DNA from: Treponema sp.
Lineage (GTDB): Bacteria; Spirochaetota; Spirochaetia; Treponematales; Treponemataceae
Direction: 5' to 3'
Assembly: GCA_024400915.1 (NCBI GenBank)
Contig: JAKSLX010000037.1
Span: 1 to 17,553, forward strand
Length of the DNA stretch: 17,553 nt
Part shown: one piece after another, positions 1 to 6,067 of the stretch
Layout of the letters: every line of letters begins with the position of its first letter
How positions within the stretch are numbered: the first letter of the stretch is position 1
Made by a program: the position numbers and the translations under genes
Notes under the pieces: generated by a model
Seen by the model: only the letters and a program-made list of their open reading frames with translations
Database searches by the model: none
What the model was told of the DNA's origin: nothing

Positions 1-1389
1 ACAGCAATTTCTTCTATGTCTATGGGTACATCACATTCACCAACAGAAACAATCGTTGAAATGCTCAAGGGCACAGAATACGATACAAACCTTGATACAA
101 AGCTTCTTCTTGAAATTGCAGCTTACTTCCGCGATGTTCGCAAGCACTATTCTAGCCTTGAATCAGCATTCCTTGGTGCAGATACTCGTATCCTTCTTTC
201 TCAGGTTCCAGGCGGAATGCTTTCTAACCTTGAGTCACAGCTCAAGCAGCAGGGTGCCGCAGACAAGATGGATGCTGTTCTTGCTGAACTTCCAAACGTT
301 CACAAGGATGCAGGTTATGTTCCACTTGTTACACCAACTTCACAGATCGTAGGTACACAGGCTGTATTCAACGTTCTCTTCGGTCGCTACGAAAAGATGA
401 CAGCTGACTTTGCAAACCTTGTAACAGGTAAGTTCGGTGCTCTTCCAACTTCTGCAAATGCTGATGTTGTAAAGCAGGCTCTTGCTCAGAACAAGATGGA
501 CGAAGTTATGACATGCCGCCCTGCAGACAAGATTGAACCAGAATGGGACAAGATGGTTGAAGCTTCTAAGGCAGCTGGCGGAAACGGAACAGACGAAGAT
601 GTTCTTACATACGCAATGTTCCCACAGGTTGCAGAAAAGTTCTTCAAGACACGTGCTAACGGTCCAGTTGATGCAGCTTCTACATTCGCAAAGAAGGAAG
701 TTGCAGCTCCAGCAGCAGGCGCATCTAAGGGTGGTAACTATACAATCACAGTTAACGGTACTTCTTACAACGTTTCTTCAAACGGTGCAGGTGCAATCAC
801 AGTAAACGGCAACGCTTACAATGTAACAGTTGGCGCAGGTTCAGCTCAGGCAGCAGCTCCAGCAGCCGCAGCTCCAGTTGCAACAGGCGGTGTTGATATC
901 ACAGCTCCAGTTGCAGGTACATTGTTCAAGCAGTGCTTCACAAACGGAACAAAGGTAACAAAGGGCCAGACAGTTATCATCATCGAGTCTATGAAGATGG
1001 AACTTGAAGTTAAGTCTACAGCAGACGGAACAATCACATACACAGTTGCTCCAGGAACACAGATCCAGAACGGTCAGGTTCTTGCAACAATCGGTGGTGT
1101 AGTACAGGCAGCACCAGCACCAGTTGCAGCAGCTCCAGCTCCAGCCGCTGCTCCAGCTCCAGCACCAGCTGCAGGAAACGGAACAAAAGTAAATGCTCCT
1201 GTTGCAGGTGTATTCCTCCGCACAGCAGTTCCAGAAGGTTCTTCAGTAAAGAAGGGTGACAATGTTGTAATCCTCGAATCTATGAAGATGGAACTTGAAG
1301 TTAAGGCACCATGTGACGGTAAGGTTCACTTCCTTGCTAATCAGGGTGATCAGGTAACAAACGGACAGCCAGTTTGTGAGATTTGCTAA
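1..1389 (+). CDS. oadA: Oxaloacetate decarboxylase alpha subunit, C-terminal part with two biotinyl domains (5' truncated by window)
   Basis: The frame is open from base 1, so the true start lies upstream; residues are counted from the ATG at 16. The product is the carboxyltransferase and biotin carrier of a Na+-pumping decarboxylase. It takes CO2 from oxaloacetate (or a similar acid) onto biotin and passes it to the membrane beta subunit. The first codons read TAISSMSMGTSHSP, resembling the end of the carboxyltransferase barrel, and are followed by the helical PYC/OADA-type domain (about residues 15-220). Two lipoyl/biotinyl domains follow, each with the biotin motif ESMKMELEV (acceptor Lys327, codon 994-996, and Lys424, codon 1285-1287). 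They are joined by an Ala/Pro linker (about 364-388). Ahead of the first is a duplicated short strand pair (TITVNGTSYNV and AITVNGNAYNV). Most family members have one biotinyl domain. Codon use is strongly biased, suggesting high expression. The exact substrate is inferred from oadB next door. Confidence 0.93.
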   Translation, partial: TAISSMSMGTSHSPTETIVEMLKGTEYDTNLDTKLLLEIAAYFRDVRKHYSSLESAFLGADTRILLSQVPGGMLSNLESQLKQQGAADKMDAVLAELPNVHKDAGYVPLVTPTSQIVGTQAVFNVLFGRYEKMTADFANLVTGKFGALPTSANADVVKQALAQNKMDEVMTCRPADKIEPEWDKMVEASKAAGGNGTDEDVLTYAMFPQVAEKFFKTRANGPVDAASTFAKKEVAAPAAGASKGGNYTITVNGTSYNVSSNGAGAITVNGNAYNVTVGAGSAQAAAPAAAAPVATGGVDITAPVAGTLFKQCFTNGTKVTKGQTVIIIESMKMELEVKSTADGTITYTVAPGTQIQNGQVLATIGGVVQAAPAPVAAAPAPAAAPAPAPAAGNGTKVNAPVAGVFLRTAVPEGSSVKKGDNVVILESMKMELEVKAPCDGKVHFLANQGDQVTNGQPVCEIC

Positions 1390-1395
1390 AAATGA

Positions 1396-1426
1396 TTCCG
1401 TCAGATTTCTCTGACGGAAATGTTTT
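1396..1426 (+). terminator. Hairpin between oadA and oadB, terminator or attenuator
   Basis: A perfect 10-bp stem, TTCCGTCAGA (1396-1405) with TCTGACGGAA (1410-1419), has a TTTC loop and begins 6 bases after the oadA stop codon. A five-T run at 1422-1426 follows after ATG. The T-run is short and slightly displaced, so partial termination or mRNA stabilisation is as likely as full termination. This would give more alpha than beta subunit from one transcript. Confidence 0.6.
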
Positions 1427-1456
1427 TGACAACAGCTTTAATATTAGGGATAAAAT

Positions 1457-2881
1457 ATGCCAATCAGAACTAACGTTAAAAATACAAAGATTGCCTTCAT
1501 CATGCTTGCAATCATGGCAGTAGCTTCAGTTTTGTCTTTCACAAAACCAGCTCTTGCACAGGATACAGCTGAACCAAAGACAGGCATGAACCGTGTAATC
1601 AAGGGAACAGAAAACTGGAACGGCAAGCACGACATTTCCGTTTCAAAGTTCCTTGGAAATATCGGTAAGTCAACCGGTATCTATATGATGATCCACAAGG
1701 ATACTCCTGAAGAAATCGCCCAGAAGCAGGCAGAAAAGGCTGCTCAGGAAGCAGCTGAAGCTAATGATCCTTTCGAAGGCGTTGAAGCTCCAGGATGGCA
1801 GAAGATTGTTATGATCGCCATCGGTTTCCTTATCATCTATCTTGCAGTAGGTAAAGGATTTGAGCCACTTCTTTTGATTCCAATCGGATTCGGTACTGTT
1901 CTTGTTAACATTCCAGGTGCTGGCATGGGTATGGCTCCACACGGAATGCTCCACATCATCTACAGCGCAGGTGTTGGAAACGAATTCTTCCCAATGCTCA
2001 TCTTCATGGGTATCGGAGCCATGACAGACTTTGGTCCGCTCATTGCAAACCCTAAGATGGCTCTTCTTGGTGGTGCTGCCCAGCTTGGTGTATTCTTCAC
2101 ACTCTTTGGTGTTGCTCTCATGAACACATTCCTTGGAACAGACTATACAATCCTTCAGGCTTCGGCAATTTCCATCATCGGTGGTGCAGATGGTCCAACT
2201 TCAATCTACGTTTCAGGTAAGCTTGCTCCAGAAATGATGGCCGTAATCGCAGTTGCCGCTTATTCTTACATGGCTCTCGTTCCAATGATCCAGCCACCTA
2301 TCATGAAGGCTCTTACTACTAAGAAGGAACGCACAATCAAGATGGAACAGCTCCGCTACGTTTCAAAGACAGAAAAGGTATTGTTCCCAATGCTTCTTCT
2401 TGTTCTTGCAATCCTTCTTTTGCCACCAGCATGTCCTCTCATCGGTATGCTTGCTTTCGGTAACTTCGTAAAGCAGAGTGGTGCAGCAGATCGCCTTTCA
2501 AAGACAATGGAAAATGAATTGATGAACATCGTTTCAATCCTTCTTTCCCTTGGTGTTGGTTCACAGATGACACCAGAAAAGATCATGAAGAAGGAATCTA
2601 TCGGTATCATCATTCTTGGTCTTGTTGCATTTGCTGTTGCTACAGCAGGTGGACTTATCATGGCTAAGATTATGAACCTCTTCCTTAAGAAGAAGATCAA
2701 TCCACTCATCGGTTCTGCAGGCGTTTCTGCCGTTCCAATGGCAGCCCGCGTTTCAAACAAGGTTGGTCTTGAATACGATCCATCAAACTTCCTTTTGATG
2801 AACGCCATGGGACCAAACGTTTCCGGTGTTATCGGTACAGCAATTGCTGCCGGTGTTTTCATCGCAACATATGCCAACTAA
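1457..2881 (+). CDS. oadB: Na+-translocating decarboxylase beta subunit with N-terminal signal-peptide extension
   Basis: This is the integral membrane subunit that decarboxylates carboxybiotin and couples it to Na+ export. The conserved core starts near residue 115 with a membrane segment and EPLLLIPIGFG. The signature IIGGADGPTSIY (240-251) carries the key membrane Asp245. SAVPMAARVSNKVG (424-437) and DPSNFLLMNAMGPNVSGVIG (441-460) match the C-terminal family motifs. The protein is 474 aa, against roughly 375-435 for typical members. The excess is an N-terminal extension: a basic start, a hydrophobic stretch (about 12-30) and a likely signal peptidase site PALA|QD after residue 34, then a hydrophilic, Ala/Glu-rich segment (about 35-112). 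The ATG at 1457 has only a weak Shine-Dalgarno (TAGGGA). It lies 67 bp after oadA with a hairpin between, so the two probably form one operon. No gamma subunit is visible; it may lie upstream. Confidence 0.95.
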   Translation: MPIRTNVKNTKIAFIMLAIMAVASVLSFTKPALAQDTAEPKTGMNRVIKGTENWNGKHDISVSKFLGNIGKSTGIYMMIHKDTPEEIAQKQAEKAAQEAAEANDPFEGVEAPGWQKIVMIAIGFLIIYLAVGKGFEPLLLIPIGFGTVLVNIPGAGMGMAPHGMLHIIYSAGVGNEFFPMLIFMGIGAMTDFGPLIANPKMALLGGAAQLGVFFTLFGVALMNTFLGTDYTILQASAISIIGGADGPTSIYVSGKLAPEMMAVIAVAAYSYMALVPMIQPPIMKALTTKKERTIKMEQLRYVSKTEKVLFPMLLLVLAILLLPPACPLIGMLAFGNFVKQSGAADRLSKTMENELMNIVSILLSLGVGSQMTPEKIMKKESIGIIILGLVAFAVATAGGLIMAKIMNLFLKKKINPLIGSAGVSAVPMAARVSNKVGLEYDPSNFLLMNAMGPNVSGVIGTAIAAGVFIATYAN

Positions 2882-2882
2882 G

Positions 2883-2917
2883 TAATTAATAATTTATAAT
2901 TAGAAATTACAAATTAA
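2883..2917 (+). repeat. Degenerate 7-bp AT-rich tandem repeat, left arm
   Basis: Five successive 7-bp units (TAATTAA, TAATTTA, TAATTAG, AAATTAC, AAATTAA) start right after the oadB stop and run into the terminator stem. A related set of heptamers in inverted orientation lies on the other side of the terminator, at 2976-3000. Confidence 0.55.
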
Positions 2918-2970
2918 GGCCTCCGGACGGACTGATGATATTAGTTCGACTAGGAGGCCTTAATATTTTT
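2914..2970 (+). terminator. Rho-independent terminator of oadB
   Basis: An 11-bp stem, TTAAGGCCTCC (2914-2924) with GGAGGCCTTAA (2953-2963), encloses a 28-base loop and is followed by TATTTTT (2964-2970). It sits between convergent genes. On the minus strand the stem is followed by a weaker T-rich stretch (TTAATTTG), so it may also stop transcription of the DUF5718-like gene. Confidence 0.8.
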
Positions 2971-2975
2971 ATTCA

Positions 2976-3000
2976 TTATGAATTATGAATTATGAATTAT
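2976..3000 (-). repeat. TTATGAA tandem repeat, right arm, overlapping a gene end
   Basis: Three exact TTATGAA units (2976-2982, 2983-2989, 2990-2996) plus a partial TTAT form 3.6 copies. On the minus strand this is TAATTCA repeated, matching the TAATTNA pattern of the left arm in opposite orientation. The last codons and stop of the DUF5718-like gene are written in this repeat. Confidence 0.7.
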
Positions 3001-3828
3001 CCTCTGCCTTAATACGGAAATCATATCGTCGCTAAATTCGTTTCTTTCGACCATTTTTTTTATTTCGTCTGCAGAATAATTGTCTGGATATACAACAACA
3101 ACAGCATCATCTCCGTTTGCAAGAAAGTTGTGTTCTCCATAGTCAGTGTAACGGGTTGCACCTACTGAAATCATTGCTTTTGAAGGCTTTCCTGCTTCAA
3201 GTAAATATGTATGGATGTCTTCTGCAGGTCCTTCATCCTTTTGTCCGTTGAATTTTTCAAGGCACCATTCAATTAGCTTTTCGTAAATGTAGCTGTAGCC
3301 TTTTACTGGGCTATCCTCTCCGTATTCATTTGCCTTACCGTCTCGGACTAGGAAGCTTGCAATTCTATAATGGTCTAAAATTCCACCTTCTGAAAATTTA
3401 TCAAGAGCAATAAGGTTTTCTGAAAGTCCCTTGCTTGCTTTGCCCCAGTTCTTCTTTAGGCTGATTTTTTTTGCACCTTCTTTTCTGATGGAGCAGTCGT
3501 TGGAAGCACCGAAAGCAATAGGTTTTACTGCTGTAATTTCATCATCTTTCCATTCAAGATCGCAGATGACTGCACATTCAGGTTCAATTTGAAGCTTCTG
3601 TTCATTTTTTGGAAAAATAATTGTGTCTTTCCCAAAGGGAAAAGTATGAAGAAATTCAGGAACCATGTTTGAGTTGCCAGGAATAAAGGTCGGAAACATT
3701 GCTTTTGGAGCATTTGCTTCCTTTGTTACTACATTTGCAAAGTCTATTGCTTCGCCAGCCTGCTCTAGGTGTCCTGTAAAATTGCCTGCAACACCAAAAC
3801 ATGGCATCGTGTTTAATTGGATATTCAT
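2983..3828 (-). CDS. DUF5718-like protein (fumarylacetoacetate-hydrolase-like fold suspected)
   Basis: A 281-aa soluble protein of unknown function. The N-terminal GVAGNFTGHLEQAGEA and the later acidic, FAH-like arrangement (ECAVICDLEW, IAFGASNDCSIR) resemble my recollection of the DUF5718 family, which is distantly like fumarylacetoacetate hydrolases. This is recall, not a search. I chose the ATG at 3828 because a promoter ends just upstream of it; ATG 3807 (MPCFGVAG) is an equally good family match. Neither has a Shine-Dalgarno sequence. The frame stays open further upstream, but that part overlaps the terminator and end of the kinase gene and is not protein-like. The C-terminal residues IIHNS are encoded by the TTATGAA repeat, so the natural end may have been replaced. 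It is transcribed separately from the kinase gene, since a terminator lies between them. Confidence 0.75.
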   Translation of the reverse strand: MNIQLNTMPCFGVAGNFTGHLEQAGEAIDFANVVTKEANAPKAMFPTFIPGNSNMVPEFLHTFPFGKDTIIFPKNEQKLQIEPECAVICDLEWKDDEITAVKPIAFGASNDCSIRKEGAKKISLKKNWGKASKGLSENLIALDKFSEGGILDHYRIASFLVRDGKANEYGEDSPVKGYSYIYEKLIEWCLEKFNGQKDEGPAEDIHTYLLEAGKPSKAMISVGATRYTDYGEHNFLANGDDAVVVVYPDNYSADEIKKMVERNEFSDDMISVLRQRIIHNS

Positions 3829-3836
3829 AATTATAA

Positions 3837-3865
3837 AGTATATAAAAAAAATTATTTTATTGCAA
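3837..3865 (-). promoter_or_regulatory. Promoter of the DUF5718-like gene, abutting the start codon
   Basis: On the minus strand, TTGCAA (3865-3860), 17 bases, then TATACT (3842-3837). The expected start of transcription is 0-2 bases before the ATG at 3828, giving a leaderless or nearly leaderless mRNA if that start is used. The -35 box overlaps the T-tract of the kinase terminator. Confidence 0.5.
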
Positions 3866-3897
3866 AAAAAATCCGTAACCCTAAAAGGATTACGGAT
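3863..3897 (-). terminator. Rho-independent terminator of the nucleoside kinase gene
   Basis: Read on the minus strand, ATCCGTAATCC and GGGTTACGGAT form an 11-bp stem (one T-G wobble) with loop TTTTA, followed directly by eight T (3870-3863). It begins 22 bases after the kinase stop codon. The hairpin is strong and the T-tract ideal. Confidence 0.88.
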
Positions 3898-3919
3898 CAA
3901 ATCATTATGATTTTTGGTT

Positions 3920-5569
3920 TTAGTATTTGAATTTACTTCCGCCGATGAATTCACGGATAATAGAATCCTGTGGTACTGCATTTGCTGGAATTGTCTGGAA
4001 GTTGTCAAGGAACTTTAGGAGTCTTCCAGCTTCTGCGTATTCTGGCTGCATAGGAGTTACGCAACGAAGAAGTGGGGCAGCATAAACGCGGAGTACTGCA
4101 AGTTCGTAATCAAGTGCTGTATTGAGCATTGCATCAGCATTATTCTGGAACGGGAAGATGTGGAGCCTTTCTCCTTTTTGAACGTTGTCCCACATGCTGA
4201 TTGTGTCTGAGGCACTCTTGCCACGGTAGTTGTAGTCGCGAACGATACGTCTTATAAGGCGGTTGTCACTTGTGGAAATTCTGTTGTGGTCATCAAGGTT
4301 GAGCTGGGTAAGGGCAGAAAGATAAATCTTGAATTTAAGTTCAGGTGCAACAAGTGGAGTAAGCTTGTCGTTAAGTCCATGGATACCTTCCATAACCAGA
4401 ATGTCATTTTCTTCAAGGTGCATGGTATCGCCCTTAAAGTAACTTACGCCTTCATGGAAATCGTATGATGGAAGCTTAATTTCTTTTCCGTTGAACATGT
4501 CAACAAGATTTTCGTTAAGCATCTTTACATTAAGTGCTTCAAGACATTCGTAGTCATAGTTTCCGAATTCATCCTTTGGAGTTTCAGCTCTGCCGACATA
4601 ATAATTGTCAAGAGAAATGACCTTAGGTGTATAGCCTCTTGCTTCAAGCTGAAGTGAAAGTTTTTTGCTTGTGGTTGTCTTTCCAGAAGAAGATGGACCT
4701 GCGATAAGAACAACGCGGGCAGATTTCTTTTCCTGAATCTGGTCTGCAATGTCTGAAATCATCTTTGTCTGGTAGGTTTCCGAGATGCTGATAAAGTCGT
4801 TGACTCTCTTGTCATGTATTACCTGATTCAAACTTGCGGCAGAAGTGACTCCAAGCTTTTTTCCCCATTCCTTATAGTTCTTGAAGATGTTGAAAAGCTT
4901 AGGCTGATCCTGGAATTCTGAAAGTTTACCCGGTTCTGTGTGTTTAGGGAATCTTAAGAGGAATCCATCGTTGTATTTTACAATGTCAAAGACATCGATG
5001 TATCCCGTACTTGGAACAAGAGGTCCAAAGTAAAGATCCGTGAAGTCTTTTACCTTGTTTAGAAGGATCTTGGAAGGGCAGTGGTAATTCAGAGCTTTTC
5101 TTGTTTCTGTAAGGTTGAGTTCTTCAAAAAGGGAACACGCATCTTCGTATGAAACATATTGGGTTTCAATAGCAAAGTCCTCATCTGACAATCGCTTCAT
5201 CTCTTTCTTTAGACTGTCAATTTCATCCTGTGTAATTGCTGATCCTTTTTCAAGGGTGTAATAATAACCGTAGCCAATGCTTGGACCTACAAGAAGTCTT
5301 TTACATGGATAAAGGTTGTGTGCTGCTGCTGCAAGAAGGAAGCAAAGTGATCTTCTGTAAATGGACGCACCTGTTGCTGAATCACAGAATACAGGTTCAA
5401 CCTTTGCCGAAATGTTTATGGGTGTTGAAAGAGAACAGATTTCATTGTTTACTTTTACTGCAAGAACATCTTTGTCTGCCTTGAATTTATCCAGCAGAAG
5501 AAGCGGACGAATTTCATTTTCTGCTTCAATAACAGAATTGTCGGGTAATGTAATCTTAATCTTATTCAT
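3920..5569 (-). CDS. Nucleoside (uridine-type) kinase with N-terminal TGS and ThrRS-like domains
   Basis: A 549-aa cytoplasmic P-loop kinase of the uridine kinase/phosphoribulokinase superfamily, expected to phosphorylate a nucleoside such as uridine or cytidine with ATP or GTP in pyrimidine salvage. Residues 1-60 look like a TGS domain (NKIKITLPDNSVIEAENEI). About 65-210 resembles the second additional domain of threonyl-tRNA synthetase. The kinase domain starts near 285 with the Walker A motif GPSSSGKTT (291-299), followed by SLDNYY and VMEGIHGLND. This three-part build is known in bacterial proteins annotated as nucleoside kinases; the role of the front half is unclear. The ATG at 5569 was chosen because GGAGG lies 5 bases upstream. 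An in-frame TTG at 5581 would overlap that ribosome site. It has its own promoter and terminator, so it is monocistronic. Confidence 0.9.
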   Translation of the reverse strand: MNKIKITLPDNSVIEAENEIRPLLLLDKFKADKDVLAVKVNNEICSLSTPINISAKVEPVFCDSATGASIYRRSLCFLLAAAAHNLYPCKRLLVGPSIGYGYYYTLEKGSAITQDEIDSLKKEMKRLSDEDFAIETQYVSYEDACSLFEELNLTETRKALNYHCPSKILLNKVKDFTDLYFGPLVPSTGYIDVFDIVKYNDGFLLRFPKHTEPGKLSEFQDQPKLFNIFKNYKEWGKKLGVTSAASLNQVIHDKRVNDFISISETYQTKMISDIADQIQEKKSARVVLIAGPSSSGKTTTSKKLSLQLEARGYTPKVISLDNYYVGRAETPKDEFGNYDYECLEALNVKMLNENLVDMFNGKEIKLPSYDFHEGVSYFKGDTMHLEENDILVMEGIHGLNDKLTPLVAPELKFKIYLSALTQLNLDDHNRISTSDNRLIRRIVRDYNYRGKSASDTISMWDNVQKGERLHIFPFQNNADAMLNTALDYELAVLRVYAAPLLRCVTPMQPEYAEAGRLLKFLDNFQTIPANAVPQDSIIREFIGGSKFKY

Positions 5570-5597
5570 AGAAGCCTCCAATAAAGTTGCTTCTATA

Positions 5598-5626
5598 ATT
5601 ATAATTCCATATTTCCCGATTTACAA
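5598..5626 (-). promoter_or_regulatory. Promoter of the nucleoside kinase gene
   Basis: On the minus strand, TTGTAA (5626-5621), a 17-base spacer, then TATAAT (5603-5598). Transcription should start near 5591, leaving a leader of about 22 bases with the GGAGG ribosome site. Confidence 0.75.
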
Positions 5627-5629
5627 ATT

Positions 5630-6049
5630 TTATTCTTTTGAAGATGCAAAGAGCCGAGCTATTTTTTTTGCAATGGCAAGGAACAGATTTGCAATGAAAG
5701 TGAGTATGCGCATTAAAATTGAAGGATTTCTAAGACGTTCAAGTCTTTTATATCCTTCCAGAAGTTCTTCATCAGTAAATTCTTTGCGCTGGTTGTTTTC
5801 TTCTAGTTCCATTTCCAGCTGACGAACTTTGTCCACATTCTTGTCTAGAACAATGGCATTGATTCTTTCCCATCCAAGGGATTTTGCAGCTTCAAGACGG
5901 CGTTCTCCCGCTATGAGTTCGTATTTATAGTTCAGTGTAATGGGATTCATGAGACCGTACTGCTTGAGGCTGTCCTTTAAAGCTTCAAGGTCGCCAAGAT
6001 CTCGGCGTACTCGTTTCTTTATTTTGATGTCTTCTATCTTTACGATCAT
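5630..6049 (-). CDS. Small ParB-like nuclease-domain protein with hydrophobic C-terminal helix
   Basis: A 139-aa protein. Residues 1-90 form a ParB/Srx N-terminal domain: IEDIKIKKRVRRDLGDLEAL, then the CTP/phosphate-binding motif AGERRLEAA (47-55), and EENNQRKEF. There is no DNA-binding helix-turn-helix or dimerisation domain as in chromosomal ParB. The C-terminus instead (about 109-135, ILMRILTFIANLFLAIAKKI) is hydrophobic with lysines on one side, suggesting a membrane-associated helix. The start is firm: AAGGAG lies 6 bases before ATG. The gene begins 18 bp after the stop of the class A PBP gene, so both are probably co-transcribed, which may link it to the cell wall or division site. It is not the segregation ParB, and its function is unknown. 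Confidence 0.85.
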   Translation of the reverse strand: MIVKIEDIKIKKRVRRDLGDLEALKDSLKQYGLMNPITLNYKYELIAGERRLEAAKSLGWERINAIVLDKNVDKVRQLEMELEENNQRKEFTDEELLEGYKRLERLRNPSILMRILTFIANLFLAIAKKIARLFASSKE

Positions 6050-6067
6050 ATAAAACTCCTTCCTTTC

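Noticed and set aside
846..1262. Ala/Gly-rich minus-strand frames within oadA
   Set aside because: They are complements of the Ala/Pro linker and biotinyl domains, with no initiation signals.
2356..2877. 173-codon minus-strand frame inside oadB
   Set aside because: It mirrors the biased codons of a strongly supported membrane protein gene and has no ribosome site or family resemblance.
3829..4008. Upstream extension of the DUF5718-like gene
   Set aside because: It would run through the kinase terminator, its T-tract and the end of the kinase gene, and its residues are not family-like.
5570..5581. TTG start four codons upstream for the nucleoside kinase
   Set aside because: The TTG overlaps the GGAGG ribosome site that serves the ATG at 5569.
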